Assembly (NCBI GenBank): GCA_030248065.1
Contig: JASAMV010000747.1
Span: forward strand, 1 to 64,000
DNA length: 64,000 nt
From: Rhynchonema sp. JSB1_4
Taxonomy: Eukaryota; Nematoda; Chromadorea; Monhysterida; Xyalidae
Reading direction: 5' to 3'
Position numbers and translations under genes: made by a program. Each line of letters begins with the position of its first letter. Within the stretch, counting starts at the first letter, position 1. A model generated the notes under the pieces. That model was given only the letters and a program-made list of their open reading frames with translations, ran no database searches and was not told where the DNA came from. Positions 43,916 through 54,227 of this stretch are shown here, piece by piece.

Positions 43916-44324
43916 CCGTAAAATCTAAAATACAGGGGGGCTGTATTTTTTCACTGACCCCTTTTAGGGGGCTGTATTTTTGGGGGCTCTATTTTTGGGA
44001 GGCTGTATTTTTTCGCTGCCCAAAATCTCAAAAAATGTTCCCAAAAATGCCCCTAAAATGGAGTTCTGTCGGGGTGTTACTGGTCATTATTGAGTGTTTT
44101 TAGGTGCAAATCTTCCATAAAAGGCTTTACGTCATCATAAACTCAACCACAAACGTTGTACATACGGTGTCTTATACAAGAACTCGACTTTACGACCCCC
44201 AATCGGGGAATTCCAAGTTGGAGGGGGCTGTATTTTTGGGGGGGCTCTATTTTTTTACTGACCCCTTTTAGGGGGCTGTATTTTTGGGGCTTTATTTTGG
44301 GGGGCTCTATTTTAGGGAATACGG
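43916..44324. mobile_element. Tc1/mariner-type MITE C2 nested in A3
   Basis: Begins CCGTAAAATCTAAAATACAG and ends AGGGAATACGG, TA on both sides, 409 bp. It splits the A3 terminus GGAAC-TA-CACTG precisely at TA. Confidence 0.85.
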
Positions 44325-44400
44325 TACACTGATTTGGAGTGAAAAATACCGATTTTATACCATTTTGAGCCAAAAAACCGCAACTTACTTTACCAGCCGC

Positions 44401-44781
44401 CAGTGTAGTTCCTGGTCCGGCGGGGAAATTAGTGTACCTCCCTACTTTTTCGGAGGGGAAATTAGTGTACCTCCCTGGGGGGAAGGGGGGAGAAGACCCA
44501 AATTCAGGAAAAAGTCACTTTTTGAAGTTGAAAATTTGACCCATGTTCACCCCTTAAAAAATTCTTTTTTTAAAAAAAGGGTATTTTGTCCACTTTTGAC
44601 AACATTGACCTAAAAATCACACATTTTATGCCTAAAAATGCCCATTTTAGGCCTAAAAATGCCTATTTTAGGCAAAAATTGGGGAAATTGTGTACCCGGA
44701 GGGGAAATTAGTGTACTAGTGTACCTTGGTCGGGGAAATTAGTGTACCTTAGGGGGCCCGCCTCCCCCAGGAACTACACTG
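44401..44781. mobile_element. hAT-like element A5 nested in F0
   Basis: 381 bp, CAGTGTAGTTCCTGG ... CAGGAACTACACTG, perfect 8-bp duplications CCAGCCGC (44393-44400 and 44782-44789). Subterminal motif GGGGAAATTAGTGTACCT. Confidence 0.92.
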
Positions 44782-44902
44782 CCAGCCGCCGGGCGGCGAC
44801 CTACCGTAAAGACCTAAATACAGCCAGCAAGCGATTTTGAGCATTTTGGAGTTAAAAATGGGCGATTTTTGCGGTTTTCGGAAAAAAAATTAGGGTAGGA
44901 TA

Positions 44903-45302
44903 CCGTAAAAACCTAAAACCCCCCCCTACAGCCCCCCCCCAAAAACCAAATAGAGGCCCCCCCGGAATAGAGCCCCCCCCCTAAGTAACATACCCTATAC
45001 TGTAGTGTATTAAGGCTTGATAGTGGTGTACAGGTACATTTATGCACGTTTGTTGTTCGTTCAGAGCACATAATACGCCTCCTATTGACGAATAGACACG
45101 AATAAATGCGATTACAAGCGAAAAAACATCCTTTCAAACCTCTTTTTAAGGGTTTTTGGGGGTATTTCTGGGAACAATTTTTCAGGTTCGGGTCAGTGAA
45201 TAAAAAGAGGCCCCCCCGAAACACACCCCCCCCACAAAGCACCCCCCAAAAAGGGGGGAGAGAAAAACACCCCCCCCCCCCCTTCTATTTAGGTTTTTAC
45301 GG
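44903..45302. mobile_element. Tc1/mariner-type MITE C3 inside a reverse-oriented G element
   Basis: 400 bp, CCGTAAAAACCTAAAACCC ... CTATTTAGGTTTTTACGG, TA on both sides. It splits G sequence GGTAGGA-TA-CCCCTGG. The core is shared with C1 (GGCTTGATAGTGGTG.. and AACAATTTTTCAGGTTCGGG). Confidence 0.88.
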
Positions 45303-45318
45303 TACCCCTGGACTAAAG

Positions 45319-45800
45319 CAGTGTAGTACTTGGTCAGGGTGTTGACGATAGATAGATTGGGACCCGGAATATGTTGATGATAGATAGATGACCAAATTCC
45401 AAAATCTGGGGGGAAGGGGGGATCGACCCAAACTTGTTGACGGTAGATAGATGGTGGGGGTACCCAAAAATCAAAGCACAGTTTATTGGTTTGCAGTGCA
45501 CAAAACAAGTAATAATGTTTAAATAGTGATGAAAACATAGCCAGATGAACTAAATTCGCGCGTAGCGCACGATTTTTTGCCTATTTGGGGGTAGAAATAC
45601 CGATTTTGAGCAATTTTGGGTCAAAAATAATACCCATTTTGGGGTCGATTTTTGTTGACGATAGATAGATTTCACCAAAAATTGTTGACGATAGATAGAT
45701 GAAACCAAAAAGTGTTGACGATAGATAGATGAAACCAAAAAGTGTTGACGATAGATGGATGAATTTGGGGGTTCCCCCACCCCCCCCAAGTACTACCCTG
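45319..45800. mobile_element. hAT-like element B2 (482 bp), inside the same G copy
   Basis: CAGTGTAGTACTTGG ... CCAAGTACTACCCTG, flanks GACTAAAG and GACAAAAG (7 of 8). It has the GTTGACGATAGATAGAT repeats in the opposite orientation to B1. Length almost equal to B1 (481). Confidence 0.85.
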
Positions 45801-46204
45801 GACAAAAGGTCAGGATACCGGATACCCCTGGGTGAAAAATCAAGATACCGGATACCAGATACTAGGGGGTAACCCCCTTCCCCCCAACGACACCACTGGG
45901 CCCATGTGTGGGAGGTAAGTATGATGCGGGGTTGGGACCGGAGGCGTGAGAGGTATGATTTTGGTCACTCAAAAAGGCAAAAAACACCGTTTTGTCATGC
46001 AATTTTGGCCAAAAAATGAGGTTAAAACAGTGCTTTTTCGAAATTCTCGCCGAAAATCGCTTAAAAATACGTATTATGGGTGGGCTTGCGCGCGGAACGC
46101 GCGATTTTTGGGACAATAAGGTCGAAAAACACCGAGTTTTGCCTTAAAAACGTTGACGTTTTTTTTGAACAACCCCCCCCCGGTGTCCGAGATTTTATTC
46201 TGGG
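45801..46204. other. G-element fragments and unclassified repeat next to the LINE
   Basis: 45809-45898 is the terminus of a reverse G element ending CAACGACACCACTG. 45903-46130 is AT-rich sequence with a CGCGCGGAACGCGCG core. 46140-46204 is the 3' half of another G element (GAACAACCCCC.. GTGTCCGAGATTTT) that resumes after the LINE at 48797. Confidence 0.6.
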
Positions 46205-48796
46205 GGAACCGAGGAGGACAATATTTCCCGCGTCGAGGTGCCTTGCAGGTTTGGCGAGGTCGAAAGTGACCATCGCCCCATTTGGCTCACCACTGGCTAC
46301 ACCATGCAAAAATTTCGAAAAATACATAGTATCAAAAACTGGGGTGCGGCCAAGTGGGATGTGATGGAGGCTTTCCTCCTCTGCAATATCCCGTGGGGGT
46401 CAAGTCCTTGGTGGTCCATACTCTTGACTCCATTTCCACATGGGAAGCTATCAAACTGGCTTGCCAAATGGCCATTAAGGAATTTGTCCCAATTTCACGC
46501 ATTTCTTCCGCTTCCGGGATCTTACCTGCTTGGACACCTCGATTGGCCTGCCTACGCCGTGCGGAGACACGTCTGCGTTCGCGGTGGCGCCGGGAGCCAA
46601 ATATAAACACCTATTATTCCCGGTGTGAAATCTCTCTTGCCATCCGTAAACGCAGACGGGCTTTTGCTGGGCGGCAGGAACTCTCCTTGGTCACCAGCCC
46701 CAACTCCAAAAAATTTTGGAGTTTTATCCGCCGGAAAGTTAGCCCAAAAACTGACTTTCCGGACGTTGTGGGCACTGACGGCGTCCGGCACACTGAGGAC
46801 AGGGACAAGGCTATCACTTTCAACAATTACTTTGCCTCTGTCTTTAATTCCAACACTGGAATTATCGGCACACCCCCTCTTTGTGCTGGTCGTCCGGTTC
46901 CGGACATGGACCAAATGATCTGCTCCCCCCACCTTCTCCTAAATTTCATTCGTAAACTCCCATCCAAAACGTCCAGTGGCCCGGACGGGATTCCCTCGGT
47001 TTTTCTGAAAAAGTTGGGCATTGCGCTTTCTGACAAACTTTCTTTCCTATTCAACCAAATATTATTCAGTGGCGTAATTCCTGACGATTTCAGAATGGCC
47101 GAGGTGATTCCCGTACCAAAGGAAAAATTTCCCACTTCTGTCACCAAATACCGTCCCATTTCACTGACATGTACTGTCTGTAAACTCCTGGAAACTTTTA
47201 TCAATTTCCATGTCATGGCCCATATCCAAAAAATTTCTTTCCTTTTCCCAATTTGGGTTTGTTCCCGGTCGGTCTGTGGAAACCCAACTTCTGGGCTGCA
47301 TGTCAGACTGGACAGCAGCGTTGGAGAGGGGAAATGCAGTGGATATCATTTATCTAGATGCCCAAAAGGCATTCGACACTGTTCCCCACTCTGCGCTGCT
47401 GCAAAAACTGCAGCATTACGGATTCCCCCATCATTTACTAAACTGGGTCCGATCATACCTAAACGGTCGGTCCCAGCGGGTTCGAGTCGGAGATGCTGTG
47501 TCTGGGTGGGCGCCGGTTTCGTCCGGAGTTGCCCAGGGCAGTGTCTTCGGCCCGACCCTTTTTCTCATCCTAATAAACGATGTCGTCGGTGTAGTGCATC
47601 CAGGTACCTGCCTGTATCTCTATGCTGACGATATTAAAATATATAGGGAAATCCGTAGTGCTGCGGACTTGCAAACCCTCCAGGCTGACATCAATGCAGT
47701 ACAGAATTGGATGTCCGCAAATGGGTTGGCATTGGCCACTCAAAAGACTGTTGGTGTCAGACTTGGGGATCGCCCCCAAGACCCGCCCATTTACCAATGT
47801 GGAGGAGAGCAGATCATTTCCCCCCCTATGTCCGGGATCTGGGTGTCCTCATCGACCAGCACAGTCTCAGGTTTGAGTCTCAGGTTGGCAAAATTATTGC
47901 TGACGCCGGTAAAATGGAAAAAACCATCCGCAGAAACTTCCACTCCAGGAGTTCTGCTTTCCTTTTACGGCTCTTCTTGGCATATGTTCGGCCTTTACTT
48001 GAGTTCTCCACGGCGGTCTGGTCCCCTCAGAATGTTACCCTTGCCAAAAACATTGAAAAAATCCAACGCCGGTTCACCTACTATCTTCCAGGCATGCACA
48101 CACTGTCCTACCAGCAGCGTCTGCATGCATTAAAACTGGACCCTTTAATTTATCGCCGCACGGTAAATGATCTTGTGCTTGTGCACAAGATCATTTCCGG
48201 GCTTATACCTGGGGTGACCAAGGAAACATTTTTCCACTCACATGACACCGGCCGCCCGACCCGAGGTCACTCCCACCGACTGCGGCGGGTCCATGGCGTG
48301 GGTGCGACCTTGTCCGGATACTGGGCTCATCGCGTCGTGGATCTCTGGAACAGTCTCCCCGAGAGCGTGGTTTGTGCTCGCACAACAAAGGCCTTTAAAA
48401 CAAAACTAAACTCGTGTTGCAGAGGCCTAGTTTTTGGCCAAATATACTCAAAATTTTCAGCCGTCGTTGACTGATCTTGACTCAACTTGCCTGAATGCTG
48501 CTTTTCAGATCGTTTTATCAATCAATCATTCACAAAAACTAATTGTACAGCCGTTATTGAATTCAAATCAATTCGCTGGCAAACATCATATTTTCGCCAT
48601 TATTGTTTCCATTGTCAACTGGGTTCGCCGTGTTTGAGGATTCCGCATTTTGGATTCGTTTGTACTGGTTTGGTTCCGGTTCGTTTGTCTTTCTGTTTTA
48701 TTTTCTTGCATTTTGCCATTCTCGCTATTTTGGGTGTGTCCTGATCATTGTTTGGTCTTTGCGTGTAGCAAACAGATAAATCTTGAATCTTGAAAC
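46205..48796 (+). mobile_element. 5'-truncated LINE with endonuclease C-terminus and reverse transcriptase
   Basis: It starts inside the apurinic-type endonuclease (..VESDHRPIWL.., the SDHxP motif, about 46262). The polymerase follows: SGPDGIPSVFLKKL, KYRPISLTCTVCKLLE, FGFVPGRSVETQLLG, YLDAQKAFDTVPHSALLQKL, GVAQGSVFGPTLF and the catalytic YADD (about 47620). After two frameshifts (near 47240 and 47830) come KIQRRFTYYLPG, ..YWAHRVVDLWNSLPE.. and KFSAVVD stop (48471). A 300-bp 3' UTR and ATCTTGAATCTTGAA tail end at 48796. This is a CR1/L2/Jockey-group architecture. Dead by truncation and frameshift. Inserted into a G-type hAT element. Confidence 0.9.
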
Positions 48797-48840
48797 CCCC
48801 TGGTATCCGAGGTGTTTCATCTTGGGTATCCGAAAATTTT

Positions 48841-51363
48841 AGCTAGCAATCACCGCCGGTTCTGATCTCCTCCGGCGTAACCTCATACACGGCTGTTGGA
48901 GATGCAGGACCATGTTTTCTGCAGGCTAGGCTGTTTCCACCGGCGTGCATAGCTAGCAATCACCGCCGGTTCTGATCTCCTCCGGCGTATCCTCCTCCGG
49001 GGCTGTTGGAGAGGCAGGACCATGTTTTCTGTAGGCTAGGCTGTTTCCACCGGCGTGCATAGCTAGCAATCACCGCCGGTTCTGATCTCCTCCGGCGTAT
49101 CCTCCTCCGGGGCTGTTGGAGATGCAGGACCATGTTTTCTGTAGGCTAGGCTGTTTCCACCGGCGTGCATAGCTAGCAATCACCGCCGGTTCTGATCTCC
49201 TCCGGCGTATCCTCCTCCGGGGCTGTTGGAGATGCAGGACCATGTTTTCTGTAGGCTAGGCTGTTTCCACCGGCGTGCATAGCTAGCAATCACCGCCGGT
49301 TCTGATCTCCTCCGGCGTATCCTCCTCCGGGGCTGTTGGAGATGCAGGACCATGTTTTCTGTAGGCTAGGCTGTTTCCACCGGCGTGCATAGCTAGCAAT
49401 CACCGCCGGTTCTGATCTCCTCCGGCGTATCCTCCTCCGGGGCTGTTGGAGAGGCAGGACCATGTTTTCTGTAGGCTAGGCTGTTTCCACCGAGCGTGCA
49501 CAGCTAGCAATCACCGCCGGTTCTGATCTCCTCCGGCGTATCCTCCTCCGGGGCTGTTGGAGAGGCAGGACCATGTTTTCTGTAGGCTAGGCTGTTTCCA
49601 CCGAGCGTGCATAGCTAGCAATCACCGCCGGTTCTGATCTCCTCCGGCGTATCCTCCTCCGGGGCTGTTGGAGAGGCAGGACCATGTTTTCTGTAGGCTA
49701 GGCTGTTTCCACCGAGCGTGCATAGCTAGCAATCACCGCCGGTTCTGATCTCCTCCGGCGTATCCTCCTCCGGGGCTGTTGGAGAGGCAGGACCATGTTT
49801 TCTGTAGGCTAGGCTGTTTCCACCGGCGTGCGTAGCTAGCAATCACCGCCGGTTCTGATCTCCTCCGGCGTATCCTCCTCCGGGGCTGTTGGAGATGCAG
49901 GACCATGTTTTCTGTAGGCTAGGCTGTTTCCACCGGCGTGCATAGCTAGCAATCACCGCCGGTTCTGATCTCCTCCGGCGTATCCTCCTCCGGGGCTGTT
50001 GGAGATGCAGGACCATGTTTTCTGTAGGCTAGGCTGTTTCCGCCGAGCGTGCATAGCTAGCAATCACCGCCGGTTCTGATCTCCTCCGGCGTATCCTCCT
50101 CCGGGGCTGTTGGAGATGCAGGACCATGTTTTCTGTAGGCTAGGCTGTTTCCGCCGAGCGTGCATAGCTAGCAGTCACCGCCGGTTCTGATCTCCTCCGG
50201 CGTATCCTCCTCCGGGGCTGTTGGAGAGGCAGGACCATGTTTTCTGTAGGCTAGGCTGTTTCCAACGAGCGTGCATAGCTAGCAATCACCGCCGGTTCTG
50301 ATCTCCTCCGGCGTATCCTCCTCCGGGGCTGTTGGAGAGGCAGGACCATGTTTTCTGTAGGCTAGGCTGTTTCCACCGAGCGTGCATAGCTAGCAATCAC
50401 CGCCGGTTCTGATCTCCTCCGGCGTATCCTCCTCCGGGGCTGTTGGAGAGGCAGGACCATGTTTTCTGTAGGCTAGGCTGTTTCCACCGAGCGTGCATGG
50501 CTAGCAATCACCGCCGGTTCTGATCTCCTCCGGCGTATCCTCCTCCGGGGCTGTTGGAGAGGCAGGACCATGTTTTCTGTAGGCTAGGCTGTTTCCACCG
50601 GCGTGCATGGCTAGCAATCACCGCCGGTTCTGATCTCCTCCGGCGTATCCTCCTCCGGGGCTGTTGGAGATGCAGGACCATGTTTTCTGTAGGCTAGGCT
50701 GTTTCCACCGGCGTGCATGGCTAGCAATCACCGCCGGTTCTGATCTCCTCCGGCGTATCCTCCTCCGGGGCTGTTGGAGATGCAGGACCATGTTTTCTGT
50801 AGGCTAGGCTGTTTCCACCGGCATGCATAGCTAGCAATCACCGCCGGTTCTGATCTCCTCCGGCGTATCCTCCTCCGGGGCTGTTGGAGAGGCAGGACCA
50901 TGTTTTCTGTAGGCTAGGCTGTTTCCACCGGCGTGCATGGCTAGCAATCACCGCCGGTTCTGATCTCCTCCGGCGTATCCTCCTCCGGGGCTGTTGGAGA
51001 TGCAGGACCATGTTTTCTGTAGGCTAGGCTGTTTCCACCGGCGTGCATAGCTGGCAATCACCGCCGGTTCTGATCTCCTCCGGCGTATCCTCCTCCGGGG
51101 CTGTTGGAGATGCAGGACCGTGTTTTCTGTAGGCTAGGCTGTTTCCACCGGCGTGCATAGCTAGCAATCACCGCCGGTTCTGATCTCCTCCGGCGTATCC
51201 TCCTCCGGGGCTGTTGGAGATGCAGGACCATGTTTTCTGTAGGCTAGGCTGTTTCCACCGGCGTGCATAGCTAGCAATCACCGCCGGTTCTGATCTCCTC
51301 CGGCGTATCCTCCTCCGGGGCTGTTGGAGATGCAGGACCATGTTTTCTGTAGGCTAGGCTGTA
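48841..51363. repeat. 110-bp minisatellite, 23 units
   Basis: Units start AGCTAGCAATCACCGCCGG and recur at 48841, 48951, 49061, 49171, 49281, 49391, 49502, 49613, 49724, 49834 and so on to 51269; the last is cut at about 51363. Units are 110 bp, or 111 bp where CCGGCG is CCGAGCG. Two marker sites vary: GAT/GAG-GCAGG and GGCG/GAGCG. Unit 1 is the most diverged (CCTCATACACGG). No open frame crosses the array. Confidence 0.97.
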
Positions 51364-51383
51364 TCGATCTGCTGCGATCAATA

Positions 51384-51657
51384 TAGTAAATTTCTAATTT
51401 CGTTGTCTCATCCCTTTATATAGACGCATATGAAAACTCCCGTTCGAAGTCGAAGCAGGCAACAAGCTCAACACACAGTGAACAAGCCACGCAGCTGACA
51501 CACACATCTTGTGTGACTGGAACATTCGAAACGCATACGAGCCAGCTGCGTGGCTTGTTGACTGTGTGTTGAGCTGCTTGTTGCCTGGTTCGACTTCGAA
51601 CGGGAGTTTCCCTGCGTCTGTAAGAATGCGTGAGGCAACGAAATTAGAAACTTACTA
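51384..51657. mobile_element. TA-flanked MITE J copy 2 (274 bp)
   Basis: Same length and ends as 40414-40687, TA on both sides (51382-51383 and 51658-51659). It begins 20 bp after the minisatellite ends. Confidence 0.88.
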
Positions 51658-51659
51658 TA

Positions 51660-52365
51660 CCAGCCTGCCACACGCACAGAATACAATCGAGAATACGGGT
51701 AACTGCATGCGACTCGGTGTAAAAATTCATGACGTGTACTTTTCGTTTTATTCTGCAATCCATCCACATGTTTGCTGTGTGGGAACAACTTGTACATACT
51801 GTACATGCTAGTTAAGAAAAGGGTCAGTAAATCTCAAATAAGATCACTGCAAACAGTCACGTCACATCGCAACGTCGTACGTGGCCAATGACACAAACTT
51901 TGATATCGCCCATGGGCCCAGACGTTTATAAAAAAAATTATGACTGCTGAATGCATTGTTGTTCTTGACAAAATATCGGAAAATTATGAAAACAAAACCA
52001 AATTCCAATTCCAAAACCGCATCTTTCACAGCACAATATGCTAATTTGTTCCAAAAGTTAAAAAAAATTTTATTTTTTTCAAGATTCGAAAATTTCTCTA
52101 TTTTGTACCCCTATTTTGTACTTGAGCGCTCATTTGTTGTCGTGTTGGGCAGATTTTAGCTGGAATAGAAAAAATTTTATGAAAAAAACATTTTTTTCTT
52201 AAATGGGGCATGGGGGGGTTCGAATAAAAGTTTTTTTTATTAACCTCTGCTCCAAACGACATTCTGGCAAAACAGTAAGTACAAAAATTGGAAGATTGTT
52301 AATTTTTAGCAGTTGGCATGTCAGCAAATTTCGTCAGCAATCTTTGCGAGCAAACTGCCAGCTAT
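51660..52365. other. No gene seen
   Basis: AT-rich sequence including the second copy of the short repeat TTCCAAAAGTTAAAAAAA...TTCGAAAATTTCTCTATTTT (about 52046-52105). No coding support. Confidence 0.5.
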
Positions 52366-52378
52366 GGGTGATATTTTC

Positions 52379-53451
52379 AAATTCAAATTTTATCTGTAAG
52401 CTCACGCAAAGACCTTCAGGAGATCCGGCAAACACCTAAAAAAGAGACATATCAGTAAATAGCACACAAAATTATAATCATGAATGATCAAACGACAAAA
52501 CGTACCGGAGAGATTCAAAAACAACAAACAACACAGCAACGGCAGGCGATAAATCAGCGATTGATGGCGAACACGAGATGATAACAGATGTCAACAAAAT
52601 TGATGATGACCTGAAAGCAGCAACCCAGTGACTGAGGGGATCAGTCAACGACAGCTGAGAATTTTGATGAAATGTGGCAAGAAACTACGTCTCGACCACG
52701 TGAGTTTAGTTTAGTTTTAAAGGCCGCAATTGAGGCAGCTGAGACGACGTCCTCTGGGAGCCTGTTCCAGAGGTCCACGACACGATAGGCCCAGTACCCG
52801 GACAAGTCTGCACCCGCGCCATGGACTCGACACAAACTGTGGGAGTGCCCTCGGGTTGGGCGGCCGGTGTCACGAGATGGAAAGAAGGATTCCTTGGTTA
52901 CCCCAGGTATGTGACCGTGAATAACCTTGTACACAAGCACAAGATCGTTCACGGTCCGGCGATAAATTAGGGGGTCTAAATTTAGGGCATGCAAACGCTG
53001 TTGATAAGACAGTGTCTGCCAGGTAAATAGTAGGTGAACCGACGTTGAATTTTTTCAACGTTTTTAGCTAAAGTGACATTTTGAGGGGACCAAATGGACA
53101 TGGAGAATCCCAGCAATGGGCGAACATAAGCCAAGTATAGTTTTCTGAGGAAATCGAGATTTCGACTGTGGAAGTTTCGGCGGATGGTCTTCTCCATTCT
53201 ACTGGCGTCAGCCACAATTTTACCAATATGTGATTCAAATTTCAAGTTTTGTTGGTCTATTAGGACACCCAAGTCCCGGACATGGGGTGGTGAAATAATT
53301 TGCTCATTCCCACAGAAATAGACAGGGGGGACTTGGGGGCGATTCCCAAGCCTTTCTGTGACGCTCTTATGGCTGGCAAGAGCCATGCCATTTGCAGAGA
53401 GCCAACTAATGACCGCATTTATGTCACCCTGGAGGATTTTGTGATCTGCAG
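52379..53451 (-). mobile_element. LINE 3' fragment with target duplication ATTTTC
   Basis: Same family as 46205-48796. From the 5' side: LQGDINAVISWLSANGMALA, HVRDLGVLIDQQNLKFES, LAYVRPLLGFSMSIWSPQNV, KVEKIQRRFTYYLPG-like sequence, then after a frameshift LDPLIYRRTVNDLVLV and YWAYRVVDLWNRLPEDVV, ending KFSAVVD. Tail AATTTGAATTTG. ATTTTC is duplicated at 52373-52378 and 53452-53457. Confidence 0.88.
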
Positions 53452-53524
53452 ATTTTCGAAACGGTGTAAAGGTCACTTGGGTGTAAAGGTCGGTGGAAAG
53501 CTCGGTCGACAGCTCAATGTGATA

Positions 53525-54227
53525 TTGGTCGCCAGTGGTGTCGTTGGGGGGAGGGGGTTGGGGGGTTACCCCCCCTGGTATGGGGTATGGGAAATCGGCC
53601 GAGGGTATGGGAAATTTTTCACTTTTGGAACAAGCACCCCTAAGAAATGACTTTTTGACCCCGAGAAGTACCAAAATTGGCCATTTTTCGTCCAAAAATG
53701 TCAAAAATCGCTTACTACCGCAAGAAAACTCTGTTTTAAGCACTTTTTAGACCAATTTTGGTACTTTTAGAAGATTTTTGGGGTCATTTTTTTCAAAACC
53801 CCACCCTCGGGTATGGGAAATTTTCGAGTTTTTGGAAACCCCCCCTGGTATGGGAAATTTTTGATTTTTGGGGGTATGTATGGGAAATTTCCCGAAAATT
53901 GGGCTGGGTATGGGAAAATTTCGATTTCTCAACGACACCACTGTTGGTCGCACAATGACTATATGAGAATCCATCCAAAATTTTTCCTGAATTGACAAGC
54001 CAGAAAATTCAAATTAACATTGCGCGCCAACGTGTAATCCCACATAAACTATGCAGAAAGCGAAATGTTTCAGGGATTAAAAACGTGGTTGACTGGCTGG
54101 TTTATTTTCAAATGAAAATGTTTTGTAAGAAATACAAATAGCGCAGTGGTTAAGCGTGGCTCATCTTTGGAATCCTGAAGATCAAGGTGATTTTGGATGG
54201 ATTCTCATATAGTCATTGTGCGACCAA
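53525..54227. mobile_element. TA-flanked MITE, TTGGTCGCACAA family, with nested G2
   Basis: Ends TTGGTCGCACAATGACTAT / ATAGTCATTGTGCGACCAA, with inverted repeats of about 37 bp and TA flanks (53523-53524 and 54228-54229). It contains hAT element G2. Confidence 0.88.
53533..53943. mobile_element. hAT-like element G2 (411 bp)
   Basis: CAGTGGTGTCGTTG ... CAACGACACCACTG, perfect 8-bp duplications TTGGTCGC (53525-53532 and 53944-53951). Subterminal repeats are GGTATGGGAAAT instead of the GGTATCCGGTATCC of G1. Confidence 0.92.

Larger units (their letters stand above)
41666..44331. mobile_element. hAT-like element A3, interrupted host
   Basis: Starts CAGTGTAGTTCCTGG at 41666. Resumes at 43584 after nested F2 and at 44325 (TACACTG) after nested C2. 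Flanks ATTTAGAG (41658-41665) and ATTTGGAG (44332-44339) agree at 7 of 8. Removing the nested elements restores GTTCCTGG.. and GGAACTACACTG. Confidence 0.78.
39594..44810. mobile_element. Host element F0 (CAGTGGTGTAGC family) split by many later insertions
   Basis: The pieces in order are: 39594-39627 (CAGTGGTGTAGCTACCC.. start), 40408-40413, 40688-40829 (ACCACCAAAAATGTGGGG..), 41657-41665, 44332-44400 and 44782-44810. Joined in that order they follow the sequence of the less interrupted relative at 38160-38412. The right end is lost. Total own sequence is about 300 bp spread over 5.2 kb. Confidence 0.75.

Noticed and set aside
48841..51363. CRISPR-like array
   Set aside because: The 110-bp units are contiguous, with no variable spacers, and the context is eukaryotic.
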